Source of the DNA: Pseudozyma flocculosa PF-1 | Taxonomy: Eukaryota > Basidiomycota > Ustilaginomycetes > Ustilaginales > Ustilaginaceae | Length of the DNA: 64,000 bases | NCBI RefSeq assembly: GCF_000417875.1 | Contig: NW_006920885.1 | Span: 482,501 to 546,500 of the forward strand | Direction of reading: 5' to 3' | Shown: positions 34,137 to 44,789 of the stretch, piece after piece | Layout: every line of letters starts with the position of its first letter | How positions within the stretch are numbered: the first letter of the stretch is position 1 | The notes under the pieces: generated by a model | The model's input: only the letters and a program-made list of their open reading frames with translations | The model's database searches: none | What the model was told of the DNA's origin: nothing | Program-made: the position numbers and the translations under genes

Positions 34137-35800
34137 CCTCCCGCACGCCCGCCACCGCCTCCGCCACCGCAAGCAAGCCGTCGACGGCACAGCAGCCAGG
34201 CCACCCAACACGCCTGCCCGGCTCAGTCTCGTCGCTCAAGGTACAACTCTCGGCCTCGGAACTGCTTCGACAGCAGCAGCAGCGGCAGCCCCACCCCGCC
34301 CCCTCGTCGCCCTCGCCCTCGTCTTCGTCCTACAGCTTCACAACGCCCCAGCAGCTGCGCAACCAGCAGCGCGCCGGTCACCTCGCATCCACCCTCACCG
34401 CCTCGATCCAGCCCACCGACGTACAGCTGCTCGCCACCTCGATCCTGGGCAACCAGCAAAGGCAGCGCCTCACCCTCGAGTGGTCCGAGAAACTCATCAA
34501 CCTCCCCGCCTCGTTCCACCCGGCCCACACCGGAGCGGGCAGGGGCGTCAGCCGCGAGACGCTCAAGCGCGCACTCACCTTTCTCTCGCCCTCGTCCTGG
34601 CTAAACGTCCTCGACGAACGGTACCTCGCCGGCTCCTGCCCTTACCCCTCGTGCGACAACGCCGCACCCGCAGCGACAGCGGCATCAGCCAAGGGCTCTT
34701 CAAGGGTCGGCAGCAGCAGCAGCAGCAGCAGCAGCAACACCGCCAGCGCCAGACCCGCGCAGTATCGCATCTCGCTCAAGTCGAGGACAGTCAGCCGCAA
34801 CACTGCCGAGGATCCCGGCGATCGACAGACATTCTGCTCGCAAAGATGCTGGAAGCGATCCCAGTGGGTCCGGCAGTGGGTCCTCAAAGATCGAGGCGAG
34901 ATCGCAGCCGGTCCCGATCTGAATGCCGCGGGCAACGCTACCGGCGATCAGGGAGGCCGCTTCGAGAGGCTCATGGACCAGGACGCCTGGAGGGAGATTG
35001 AACTGCTCGAAGATCTCGAAGAGAGCGGCGAGATGCAGAGACTCCTCGCGCGGCCAGAGGAGGCCGTCCCACAGCAGCAGGAGCAGCAGGGCAAAGGGCC
35101 ACTTCAGGATCGAGCGCAGGCCGGCGTCGTTGTCGCTCCCCCGCCGAAGTCGTCCGACGCCATGTGCCCTGCAACGGCACCAGCAGCGCCGAGCGACGCG
35201 CGCAAAGCGGCAAAGGACCAAGTCGCCCAGCTCCTCGACTCGCTCACCATCTACGAACGTCCCCCGCGTTCCGGCTCCCCTTCATCGGCTGCCCCACCGC
35301 CGCCGCCGCCGCCATTACAGTCACAGTCGTCGCAGACGCCAAAGACGACCAAAAAGCCCGCATCCAAAGTCGACTATGACACCGACCTACCTTCTTTCAT
35401 CGGCGCACGGTTCCACGGTCAGCCCGCCACCACCGACACCGCCAAGCGGAGACCGACACTCGGTCGGACATCACGAGACGACCAGAATGGCAAGATAGAC
35501 GAAGGCCACGACGACGACGACGACGACGACGAGGATGCCGATCTGGTGCTCGGCCTCACGTCGTCGTCGCGCAACATGGGCACAAAGCGGGGCGTCCAGG
35601 CCATCCTTGCCACCTCGTCCCGTGCCGTCGACGCCGACGCCGGAGCCGAGCATGATGACGGCGGCGATGACGATGACGAGGGCGACGACGAGGCAGAGGT
35701 GGACCCAGAGGTGCTGCAAGAGCGGAGACAGACGCAGAGGATGCTCGACGAGGCGTTGCAGGTCAGGCGGCAGCAGAGGGAGCTGGGACTCTTGGATTGA
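34133..35800 (+). CDS. RTR1: Rtr1/RPAP2-type RNA polymerase II CTD phosphatase (555 aa)
   Basis: One exon. An N-terminal Gln/Ser-rich stretch is followed by helices and then the family's zinc motif: CPYPSC (Cys169, Cys174), QYRISLKSRTV, and FCSQRCWKRS (Cys235, Cys239), with a Ser-rich insert between the halves. Rtr1/RPAP2 binds RNA polymerase II, removes phosphate from its C-terminal repeat (chiefly Ser5) and takes part in polymerase import together with GPN proteins. The C-terminal half is disordered with Pro, Asp and Glu runs and ends in a helix (LQERRQTQRMLDEALQVRRQ). The start at 34133 is in a moderate context (ccacaATGA), just after a minimal upstream ORF. It is divergently paired with GPN2, which acts in the same process. 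Confidence 0.88.
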   Translation: MTSRTPATASATASKPSTAQQPGHPTRLPGSVSSLKVQLSASELLRQQQQRQPHPAPSSPSPSSSSYSFTTPQQLRNQQRAGHLASTLTASIQPTDVQLLATSILGNQQRQRLTLEWSEKLINLPASFHPAHTGAGRGVSRETLKRALTFLSPSSWLNVLDERYLAGSCPYPSCDNAAPAATAASAKGSSRVGSSSSSSSSNTASARPAQYRISLKSRTVSRNTAEDPGDRQTFCSQRCWKRSQWVRQWVLKDRGEIAAGPDLNAAGNATGDQGGRFERLMDQDAWREIELLEDLEESGEMQRLLARPEEAVPQQQEQQGKGPLQDRAQAGVVVAPPPKSSDAMCPATAPAAPSDARKAAKDQVAQLLDSLTIYERPPRSGSPSSAAPPPPPPPLQSQSSQTPKTTKKPASKVDYDTDLPSFIGARFHGQPATTDTAKRRPTLGRTSRDDQNGKIDEGHDDDDDDDEDADLVLGLTSSSRNMGTKRGVQAILATSSRAVDADAGAEHDDGGDDDDEGDDEAEVDPEVLQERRQTQRMLDEALQVRRQQRELGLLD

Positions 35801-36095
35801 GAGCAGCGCAGGCCGCTGAGACGAGGCGATAAAGATGAAAAGCAGGGTCGAGCCGTAACAGGTGAGAAGCCGGCCGCGGTGCGTCGCGCGGCGGGTCCTC
35901 CGTTGATGAAGCGAAGATTGAGGCGAAAGGAGGGGAGGGAGTTCTACGTCGCTGGATCCGGTTGAGATCGAGTACGTTCAAAGAAGAGGAGAGAGATGGA
36001 GCAGATGTGGCTGGGAGGTGGGACGGCCTGGAGATAAGACGCGCGGCCAAGCGAGCAGGCGGGCAAGCGGGCGCGAGGAGGCGACGGCGCACCAA

Positions 36096-39000
36096 CTACT
36101 TCTTGCTCGAGCCAGCCGACTCGGAGCGTGCGAGGAGGTCGCCGTTTTCGAGCTTGCGGCCGTCGTTGGGGTTGCCGCTGCCGTGGAAGCCGGCCCATCC
36201 GGCGGGACGGTCCTCGGGCAGGGCGAATTCGGCCGTGTTGAAGTCGCGCTGCTCAAACACGCGGAACGGCTGGCCGGTGCGGCGGCAGTGGACGTAGGTG
36301 ACGAGGGCGCGCAGGCCGCACGCGACGAACGTGAAGCCGACCGAGCCGAGCGGAGCGGCGAAAAAGGCGCCGAGCACCGAGTAGTCGGTCACGTACAGGC
36401 CCTCGGGCAGGGCGAGGAGCGCGATGCCCTTGCCCGCATCTCCGTCGTAAAAGACGGTGCCAAAGACAAAGACGGTGAAGAAGCCGCCGACGGCGCCGAA
36501 AAAGGCGTCGAAGCCGTTGAGGAAGTTGAGCGGGCGCACGAGGCCCAGCAGAAAGGCCGGGATGCACGCGATGGCGGCCAGGTCGGCGACGAGAAAGACC
36601 TGGAGGATGTCGACGTTGAGCACGGCCATGGCGACGGCGGGCACGTTGATGGCGACGAGGATGGCGCGGCACCACCAGATGTTGAGGCGGCCGAGGAAGA
36701 CGTCGTTCTGGATTGTCGAGATCTGCGCCGACTGGAACGTGTCGTAGGCCGACGACGTCAGGCAGCCCGCCAGCACCAGCACGATGCCCTGGACCCAGTT
36801 GGGCAGCGTGGCGAGGATGTAGAAGAAGGTGTAGGAGCCGTCGTCTTCGGCCGTCGGGCCGTCGAACAGGCCCGCCCACCACGCCAGCGGACCGGCCATG
36901 CCGACCAGGAAGCAGATGGCGTACAGCACGGGCGTGGCCAGCGCCACCGAGACGTAGAGGGTGCGGTCGTCCTTGGACGCAAAGGCGCGCTGCCAGAAGC
37001 CCTGGTTGAACATCTGCGAAAAGATGACGGCCGCCGGCAGAATGTACCACAGCTCGCCGGCCAGCTTGTGCGAGCCCAGCAGCTGCGAGCTCTCGATGCG
37101 CGCCGGGTCCAGGTCGAGCTTGACGCCGACGGCGACGCACGCCATAATCACGAACGCGATGATGACGACGCCGTTGACGTTATCCGTATACAGCGAGGCC
37201 TTGAAGCCGCCGTAGGCCGTGTAGATGGTCGTCGTCAGCGCCACAATCAGCGCCGCCACGGTCGGGTTGACGCCGCCCAGCAGCTGCACCGTGGCGCCGT
37301 AGGTGTTGAGCTCGACGAGCATAAAGCAGAACATGAAGCCGACAAAGATGACGGCCGACAGCACGCCCACCGGCCACCCGAACCGGCGGCGGATGTACTC
37401 GGCCAGAGTGAAGCCGTCCGGGCACATCCGTCGGATCACCGGGCCCAGCCAGGCGAAGCACCACAGCGGCACCACCGTCGAGAAGCAGTAGGCGCCCAGG
37501 CCCAGGAGGCCCGCGCCGGGGATCACGGCCAGCTGCGGGTAGCCGAAAAAGAGCGACGACGACATGTCTGGCGGGGGGGGGGGGGGGGGGGGGAGGGCGG
37601 GCGGGCGGAGAAGGGAAACGAACGGTAGGGGCGNNNNNNNNNNNNNNNNNNNNGACGACGACGACGACGCGCGCGCGCGCGACGCGCGCGCGCGCGCGCG
37701 CGCGNGNGNGAGGNGAGNGNGCGNGNGNGNGGTGCGGGGGGGGGGGAGGGGAGGCGGGAGCAAGGAAAGACAAGGTGGGCATGGGCGTGAGTATTGCCGG
37801 CGAGGGCGACCGGGACGGATTCCCGGACGCTGCAGCGACACCCAGAGAGGCAGGCGGGCGTGCCGCGCCACTGGGGCCACCGCATCGACTCGGGAGCCCG
37901 CCCCGCAGAACCGGAACAGGGGCAGAGCGGCGAAAGAGGAAGGGGCTTCCATCGATGCTCTCTTCGCCCGCCACTCCTCCCCTCGTGCGGAGCTGTGTGC
38001 AACGACCGACGAAAGCAGCAGCGACGGGCCGGAAGAAGAAGCAAAAGAGGGCGGTGGGGTGATGAGGGAAAGGGGTGGGAACGGGAGGGGGACGGAGTAA
38101 TTGGCGTGCAGCATTCCCTTCGCGAGTCTTAGCTCGATCAGGTCTTATCGTACCGGACACTCGGACCCTCGGCGGTCGCAGGATCCACGGCCCGCCTCGC
38201 TGATCGCCACTGTTGCCCCCGCTCACGCTCGCCCGCGAGGGGGCCAGCGGAGCAGGGAACGGGAGCGCGACAGAGGACGGGCCGTGCCGCTTGGCCGAGG
38301 TCGAGAATCGTCCGGACGATGACGGTATGTATCTCAGCCCTGCATCCCCTGTCGTCGGCTTCCGCTTGCCTCGCTTCCGCTCGTTCGGAGCAGCCGGGCC
38401 ATCTCAACCCTGCCCCTGCCATTGACGGCACGAGGCAGGAGTCGGAATGGCCGCCGAGCACCTGGCGAGAACGGGGGCGGGACAAGCGAAATGCCAACGA
38501 CATATGACGCACGGTAGCCTCGCCACGCCTTCTGCTCGAGTCGAGTCGAGCAGAGAGGGAGAGGCGGAGCCCACCGAGGTCGAAGGTTGCGAGCACCCGT
38601 AGCTGTTGCCATGAAATTGATTGGGACGGCGCGGTGGAGAAGGGGAGGGCGGGGAGTTGCATCCTTGCTTCTCTGCGGTCGAGGGAGGCGACGACCCCGA
38701 TACGGTCCTGCTCGGGTGAAGCAGAGGCCACGAATCGAGGACCAAAACCCTCGGCTAGCCTTGCGCCTGCTTGCTGCAATGACGAGGACGGACGGGCAAG
38801 AGCAGGGTCAGCACTCGGGCGCCAGCCCCTCGTCGCCCTGCCGTCTTCCCAACTCCTTGCGGAGGGTGAAGAGACTCGAGCAGGGACAAAGAGGGGCTGA
38901 CGCAGTCGCCGCGAGCGGAAGGACAAGGTCGCCGGCGGGGCCGCTCTGGCCTTGCCTTGCGCTCTCGCGACGCCCGGCCGCAGGAGCAGGAGCGGCAACG

Positions 39001-39598
39001 TCCCCAAAAGATCCACCTACGCCCAACACCACGACGCCGCCCCAAGAAAGTCGAGGCATCGGCAAGAGGCTATGTGTGGGAGGGGAGGGAGATAGGGAAA
39101 CCGAGACCCGAAAGCGCAAAGGAGGACTGGGACGTACCGACCGAGCAGTTGAGCGACCATGTCGCATCCTCTGTCGTCTGCTGCTGCTGCTGCTACCTGC
39201 ATTCGAGGCGTGGATGGAGCCGTGGGGCCGACATCTTCACCGCCGTCGAGCGAGGAGCGCCAATTACCCGTTGGTTGAGGAGGGCGATGGGCTGTGATGG
39301 TTGAAGGGGGAGAGAGTTGGGCCGATTCCCTCGGCGGTCGGATACTAACTCGATGCGATCCAGTTGAGGCAGAGCGGGAAGGCTGCGGTGGATCGAGGTG
39401 TGCGGGGGAGGCAGGCGTGAGAGGAAGCGAGGGGCGAGTAGCAGGCAGCACGGTCACGCTCAACTCACCGCTCTGGGTGCGGATGCCGCTGAGGAAGTCG
39501 ACGGTGTTTCTCACGCGGTAGCCTGCAAAGAGGCCGACCAGCATGAAGCCGCACAGGGTCGAGTAGACGAGAGCATTGGCCTGGCTCACTTCGAGCAT
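36096..39598 (-). CDS. Sodium:solute symporter family permease (544 aa, three exons)
   Basis: Exons are 39469-39598, 39350-39382 and 36096-37567; both junctions split codons after the first base and the total (1,635 bases) is in frame. Exon 1 gives the first membrane helix (ANALVYSTLCGFMLVGLFAGYR) and FLSGIRTQS. The 33-base exon 2 encodes AFPLCLNWIAS, which supplies the segment expected between TM1 and TM2. Exon 3 carries the remaining helices, with SLFFGYPQLAVIPG, FTLAEYIRRRFGWPVGV, YTAYGGFKASLYTDNVNG and NQGFWQRAFASKDDRTL typical of the family. It is a plasma-membrane cotransporter by homology; the substrate (urea, proline or another small solute) is unknown. Intron 2 is 1.78 kb, far longer than other introns here, and includes an assembly gap and G/C-only repeats; an additional small exon in it is unlikely because the phases already match. 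Confidence 0.85.
37570..37760. repeat. Poly-G, CG-dinucleotide repeat and assembly gap inside an intron
   Basis: A run of about 20 G beside the exon 3 acceptor (polypyrimidine on the gene strand), 20 N at 37634-37653, a GAC repeat, an alternating CG tract (37669-37704) and scattered single N alternating with G, then another G run. The alternating single N are ambiguous base calls within the repeat. Confidence 0.9.
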
Positions 39599-40664
39599 GG
39601 CGGCAGAGTGTGGCGGGGCAGGGTAGAGAGAGGGGGGAGCAGAGGGGCGTGAAGGGTTCGCCAGGGAGGACGGAGGAGGGGAGGGAAGACAATGCGGTGG
39701 CGCGGGATCGAGGACGAGGTGGGGCCAGGCCAGGCGGCTTCTTTATACGCGGCCCTCGTCCGAGTCCAGGCACCCTGCCGTCGATAAGAGGAAGGCAGCA
39801 AGCCGGGAGCTCAACAAGGAAGGAAACAAACGGCGGGGCGGCACGACGGCGTGGGAGCCATGCGACCCACGCAGCAGGGCCAGGCCAGGCCAGGCCAGGG
39901 CCAGGCACACCACCAGCGTCTTTGCTTGTCGGCTCCATCCGTGTCTTCTCGCCTGCCTCTGCTCGTCCTTGTGCCATGCCATGCGGCGCAGACGGACAGA
40001 CAGCTGAAAAGACAAGCAAGCAAGAAAGGCAGGCAAGGCGAGGCAGACGAGGCCACCCACGCCCGCCCACGCACGGCGAGGGAAAACTCTCCGTCGGCGC
40101 GCGGATGCACCACCGATCCCAAATTGCCGGCGACACAAACTCGGCCTTTGCCTGTCTGCCTGCCTGCCTGCCTGCCCTGTTGCTTGTGCCTGCCCTGTTG
40201 CCCGCTCATGCTCCTCGAGGCCTTCCCCCCGCGCATCGAGTCAGGCTGACTCGCCAGAGGGCGGACCAGAGGCGCTCGTCGAGCTGTGCAGCACGAGGCC
40301 GCGCCGGGGTGGCCGGGGTCGGATCCAGCCCAGGACGGGGAAAGAAAGCAAAGCGGAGCCTAGGCGGATCGAACCCGCGACTACTGGCAGCAGCCAGGTG
40401 CTGCAGTCTCTCAAGGTCTGGCCCGACAGCGCGACATGAGGCCAACCGAGGGCACGGGCCTGGCCTGGCAGGCACTCCACATGCAACCGGGGGAGGCCAA
40501 CAGAGGGGTCCACCTGCCGACGCCTGCCACCTCGCCTCGCTCGACACCACCACCGCCGCCACCACCGCCATCGCCCGCTCCATCCCCTCGACCTCCTCCG
40601 ATCCGTCACGCTACGACTGAAGACGCCACGGCGCTGGTCCCCGTGCCGCGCGCCGCCCGCCACG
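39599..40664. other. Divergent intergenic region
   Basis: Between the symporter (-) and VPS39 (+). It contains GGCCA repeats (39876-39905), AAGCAAG/AGGCAAGG repeats (40010-40045), a TGCC run (40156-40177) and an ACC/GCC-rich leader (40545-40575) before the VPS39 ATG. A tRNA-like GGGTTCGATCC on the - strand near 40365-40378 does not fold into a tRNA. Confidence 0.6.
40156..40177. repeat. (TGCC)n tetranucleotide run
   Basis: About five tandem CTGC/TGCC units; this motif recurs between genes across the window. Confidence 0.8.
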
Positions 40665-43600
40665 ATGCACACCGCCTTCGACTGCGTCCCGCTCCTCGAA
40701 GGCTACCGCGACAGGCCCGAGGCCATCCTGGTCCACGGCGCAAAACTCTTCCTCGGCTCCTCGACCGGCAACCTCTCCGTCTACCGCATCGATGCAACCC
40801 GCAATACCACCGCAGAGACCCGCGACGCCAAAGGGCAAGGCCGTCAACGCGGCGATGCGGGCCCCGGCGACTCGTCCTTCAGCAACTCGTCGTCGATCCA
40901 GCCGCGCTCCGTCTCGGAGCCCATCCAGGTCTCAAAGGGCTTCTCGCGCCGCGCCATCGAGCGCCTCGGCGTCATCAAGGAGACAAACACCCTCGTATCC
41001 CTCTCCGACGGCTACGTCTCACTACACGACCTCTCCACCCTCGGCCCACAGATGCAGCTCGCACAGACAAAGGGCGCCCTCACCTTTGCCATCGACACCT
41101 CGATCCAGAAACAACTCGCCTCCCGCGCGCCCGACTACGGGCCCGGCCCTCTCGGAGGCATGGCCTCCATCCGTGGCTCCCGATTTGCACCTGGTGGCGC
41201 CGGCACCCTTGGTCAAGCTTTCCGCCCAGGCGCCGCCCTCGACGCCGGCTCCACAGTCGGCGGCGGTTCAGCCTCCAGGACCCGCGCCAGACTGCCCGAC
41301 TCTCCCTCTCGAGGCTGGCAGTCGGCCAGCCTGCGCGGCATGGACGCCATCATCAAGCACAAGGAAGAGGAGCGTAGGCGGGCCGTCGAGGGAGCCCGCA
41401 TCGGAGGCGCTGGCGGTGCCGGCAACGCAACCGGCGATCCCAACGAGGGCATCATGACGCTCGTCTCCGTCCTCGCCGTCGGCTCCAAGCGCAAGGTCAC
41501 CCTGTTTCGCTGGGTCGACGGCGAGTTCTGGGACACGCGCGAGGTCCCGCTCGCCCACACGCCGCGCCACCTCGCCTTTCCCACGCCGACAAAGCTCTTC
41601 ATGGGCTACAACGCCTCCGAGTTCGGCGTGCTCTCCGTCCCTCTGGCGTCCGAGTCGACCGTGGCTTTCACGCACCCGGCTTCGCAAGGGCCCAAGAACG
41701 GCGCCAGCGTACGCCGCGAGGTCCACGCCCAGCCTCCTCCCAGCTCCTCTTCGGGCCCTCTGGTCGACCTCACCGCCCAAGGGCCCGACGTGTGGGACGT
41801 CTGCGACTTTGATCTGCCCAGCACCGCATCCGAAACGTCCGGGAGCTCGGGCCAGGCGTCTTCGGGCGTCGGTGGCGGTCTCGGTGCAGCCTTCGGCGGT
41901 CTGGGCGGCTATATCGGCATGGCGGGAAAGGGCAAGTCGACCGTCGTCCAGATGGACGGTGGCGAGGTGCTGGTGATGAGGGACCATGCCGGCATCTTCT
42001 TTGGCGCCGATGGCAAGCCCACCCGCCGCGACGGCATCGAATGGCCGGCCGCGCCAGACGAGGTCGCGTACGCCAAGCCCTACGTCTTTGCGGTGCTGCC
42101 CGGGGGATCAGTGCCATCGCTCAAGCAGTCGTCGGCACCCAACGCCGCCTTTCCCGTGCTGCAGGTGCGATCCGCCAGCACGCTGATCGCTGTGCAGACC
42201 CTCTGCTTCCCGCCCCTTCTCTCGCCGACATCGCCGCCCGGCTACTCGGCCCCACCCTCGGTCCGCCTGCTCACCACGTCGGCCTCGAACAAGCCGCCCA
42301 TCTACGTCGTCGTCTCACCCACCGACCGCGGAGCGCAGGAAAGGGACGGCAGCACCGTGTGGCGGCTCGACATGCACGGCTGGAGCCAGCAGATCGACGA
42401 GCTGCTGCAAAAGGGCGAGTTCGAGGAGGCGCTGGCGCTGCTCGACAGCGTCGACGAGGTCATCCTCGAGGACAAGGCCGAGCGGCGAGCGCTGGTCCAG
42501 GGCCTCTACGGCGTCTATCTCTTCTCGCAGAACAGGTTCGACGAGGCCGTCGAGATCTTCACCGAGCTCGAGATGAACCCGGCCAAGGTGCTCGCCCTCT
42601 ATCCGCCCAACGTCGCAGGAGACCTTTCGAGGAGCCGCGACGAGTGGCTGCCGATCTTCGGCGGACCCAACGTGGCAAAAGTCGCCGACATCGAGCCGCC
42701 CTCCGCGGCGACGACGACAGGGACAAGCTCGCTGTCGTCGTCGCCAGCGGGTCGCAGCGCCAACGCCGGGATCGTTCAGCCGACGCCGAGGAGCAAGCTG
42801 AGCGCGCTCCTGACCGGCATGCGACCGCAGAGCATCATCGGCGAGCCATCCGCACCGCCATCACCCGGCAGAGGGAGTCCAGCGCCTGCACCGAGCCCCT
42901 CCAGGGACGCTCGAGGGCGATCGACCCTGGCTGGCGAGTCCGACAACGCCGACACGGCGTCGATCCGCTCTGTCAGGACGACGCGGGACTCGAGACAGCC
43001 GCAGCAGAGGGGCAAAGAGCCTGCTGCGGGAACATCTGCCGAAGATATCCGGCGAAAGTCGCTCGACGCCCTGGGCCGGTTCCTCGCGGATCGCCGGCGG
43101 ATTTTCAAGCCGATCCTCGAGTCATTGCCGCACCTCGAGTCCAAGGACCACATGACTATGTCGCAGATCAAGCACGACAGCGACTGGCTGCTCTCGCTGC
43201 CCAACAAGCCGCTGGGCCAGCTGGAAAAGGGCGAGCTGATGGCGGTGGCTCAGACGGTCGACACGGCCCTTTTCAAGACCTTCCTCGAGACCAAGCCAGC
43301 GCTCGTGGGCCCGCTGTGCCGCGTGGAAAACTGGTGCGAGGTGGAGCAGGTCGAAGGCCTCCTCAAGGAGCGCAAGAAGTTGTCGGAGCTCATCGCCCTC
43401 TACGGTGGCAAGGAGATGCACGGCAAGGCGCTCAACCTGCTCCGCCAATTTAGCGAAGACGAGGACGACGACGAGGAAAAGGTGGGGCCGACGATCCGCT
43501 ACCTGCAGAACCTCGGCCCAGAGTTTATCGAGACGATCCTCGATGCGTCGCACTGGGTCCTGGAGCGCGATCCGAAGCTCGGCATGGAGATCTTCATGGC

Positions 43601-44789
43601 CGATACGGGCAAGGTGGCGTCGCTGCCGCGCAGCGACGTCGTGGCCGACCTGGAACGCTTTGACGAAGACCTCTGCGCGACGTATCTCGAGCACATCATC
43701 AACGTCCTCGACGAGGGCGATCCAGAATTCCACGACAAGCTCATCCGGCTCTACCTGCGCAAGGCCAACCGGCTATCGTCGCAACGGAGACACAGCGAGG
43801 GCGGCGCCGATGGCGACGAGGCTCGGCAGCGGCAGCAGCAGCGGTCCGAGGTGATGGCCAAGCTGCTCGCGTTCTTGCGACGCTCGTCGCAGTACCGGCC
43901 CGAGCTGATCCTGGGCCGCGTGCCCGCCGACGACGACGACCGGGACATGTTCGAGGCGCGCGCGCTGCTGCTGGGTCGGATGGGGCAGCACGAGGGCGCG
44001 CTCGGCATCTACGTGCGCAAGCTCAAGGACCTCGATCGCGCCGAGGGCTACTGCCGGGATGTGTGGAGCGCGCGGAAGCGGCTGGACGAGGCGGAGCGGC
44101 TGCGTCGAGCCACGCTGGGTTACCTCGGACGCACTCCGCAAGAGGCACTGCAGCCACGGCAGCCGCAGACGCAGACGAGGCAGGGCGGCAGCCGGCAGGC
44201 CACCTCCACCGGTGGCGGTGACCGGGGCCGCGAGAGGGACATGACGGACGAGCAGCGGAGGAAGGCCGACGAGGGCGTCTTTTTGACGCTGCTGCAGGTC
44301 TACCTTCGTCCAAACGGCGGCGGCGCTGGCGAGGGCAAGACTGCATCGGCTGCGGCGATGACCGCGCAACCGTCGTCTTCCTCCTCATCGGAGGGCCACC
44401 AGCTGGAGGCTGCGCTATCTCTGATCCAGCGCAATGCATCGCGGATCGACCTGATCAGCGCACTGGAGCTGCTACCGCCGCTCGTCTCGCTGCAGTCGCT
44501 CGAGAGCTTTGTGCGGCTCAACCTGCGCGACCAGACGCGGCGGGAGAACGAGGCAAAGGTGATCCGCCAGATCCAGACGATGCGCGACCTCCAGGTCGAC
44601 GAGACCCTGTGCCGCCTGCAGAGCCGCCGGGTCAAGGTGGGCGAGATGCGCACCTGTCCGCGCTGCCACAAGCGGCTGGGCAACGCCGTCGTCGCCGTCG
44701 AGCCGCTCAGCGGCGCCGTGCTCCACTACTTTTGCATGCTCAACAACCCGGACCACGCCCCGGGCGATCGTGGTGGGCCAGAGTACTGA
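40665..44789 (+). CDS. VPS39: Vps39/Vam6 HOPS complex subunit (1374 aa, one exon)
   Basis: Starts MHTAFDCVPLLEGYRDRPEAILVHGAKLFLG, a citron-homology (CNH) beta-propeller that runs, with disordered inserts, to about residue 560. An alpha-solenoid of clathrin-heavy-chain type follows (from about 570, EQIDELLQKGEFEEALALLDS-like repeats) and a C-terminal domain ending in CPRCHKRLGNAVVAVEP and HYFCM. Vps39 is the HOPS subunit that binds the vacuolar Rab7/Ypt7 and promotes vacuole fusion. Compared with about 1,050 residues in yeast, the extra length is in Ser/Gly/Arg-rich inserts (about 130-250, 640-800 and 1160-1230). The ATG at 40665 has a good context (acgATGC) and follows an ACC-rich leader. 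Confidence 0.9.
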   Translation: MHTAFDCVPLLEGYRDRPEAILVHGAKLFLGSSTGNLSVYRIDATRNTTAETRDAKGQGRQRGDAGPGDSSFSNSSSIQPRSVSEPIQVSKGFSRRAIERLGVIKETNTLVSLSDGYVSLHDLSTLGPQMQLAQTKGALTFAIDTSIQKQLASRAPDYGPGPLGGMASIRGSRFAPGGAGTLGQAFRPGAALDAGSTVGGGSASRTRARLPDSPSRGWQSASLRGMDAIIKHKEEERRRAVEGARIGGAGGAGNATGDPNEGIMTLVSVLAVGSKRKVTLFRWVDGEFWDTREVPLAHTPRHLAFPTPTKLFMGYNASEFGVLSVPLASESTVAFTHPASQGPKNGASVRREVHAQPPPSSSSGPLVDLTAQGPDVWDVCDFDLPSTASETSGSSGQASSGVGGGLGAAFGGLGGYIGMAGKGKSTVVQMDGGEVLVMRDHAGIFFGADGKPTRRDGIEWPAAPDEVAYAKPYVFAVLPGGSVPSLKQSSAPNAAFPVLQVRSASTLIAVQTLCFPPLLSPTSPPGYSAPPSVRLLTTSASNKPPIYVVVSPTDRGAQERDGSTVWRLDMHGWSQQIDELLQKGEFEEALALLDSVDEVILEDKAERRALVQGLYGVYLFSQNRFDEAVEIFTELEMNPAKVLALYPPNVAGDLSRSRDEWLPIFGGPNVAKVADIEPPSAATTTGTSSLSSSPAGRSANAGIVQPTPRSKLSALLTGMRPQSIIGEPSAPPSPGRGSPAPAPSPSRDARGRSTLAGESDNADTASIRSVRTTRDSRQPQQRGKEPAAGTSAEDIRRKSLDALGRFLADRRRIFKPILESLPHLESKDHMTMSQIKHDSDWLLSLPNKPLGQLEKGELMAVAQTVDTALFKTFLETKPALVGPLCRVENWCEVEQVEGLLKERKKLSELIALYGGKEMHGKALNLLRQFSEDEDDDEEKVGPTIRYLQNLGPEFIETILDASHWVLERDPKLGMEIFMADTGKVASLPRSDVVADLERFDEDLCATYLEHIINVLDEGDPEFHDKLIRLYLRKANRLSSQRRHSEGGADGDEARQRQQQRSEVMAKLLAFLRRSSQYRPELILGRVPADDDDRDMFEARALLLGRMGQHEGALGIYVRKLKDLDRAEGYCRDVWSARKRLDEAERLRRATLGYLGRTPQEALQPRQPQTQTRQGGSRQATSTGGGDRGRERDMTDEQRRKADEGVFLTLLQVYLRPNGGGAGEGKTASAAAMTAQPSSSSSSEGHQLEAALSLIQRNASRIDLISALELLPPLVSLQSLESFVRLNLRDQTRRENEAKVIRQIQTMRDLQVDETLCRLQSRRVKVGEMRTCPRCHKRLGNAVVAVEPLSGAVLHYFCMLNNPDHAPGDRGGPEY

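Noticed and set aside
38138..39016. 292-aa ORF inside the symporter intron as a nested gene
   Set aside because: Arg/Pro/Ser-rich composition typical of antisense frames in GC-rich DNA, with no motif.
40365..40440. Possible tRNA on the - strand (GGGTTCGATCC box B-like sequence)
   Set aside because: The T-stem does not pair, no matching 5' acceptor or A box lies upstream, and no T-run terminator follows.
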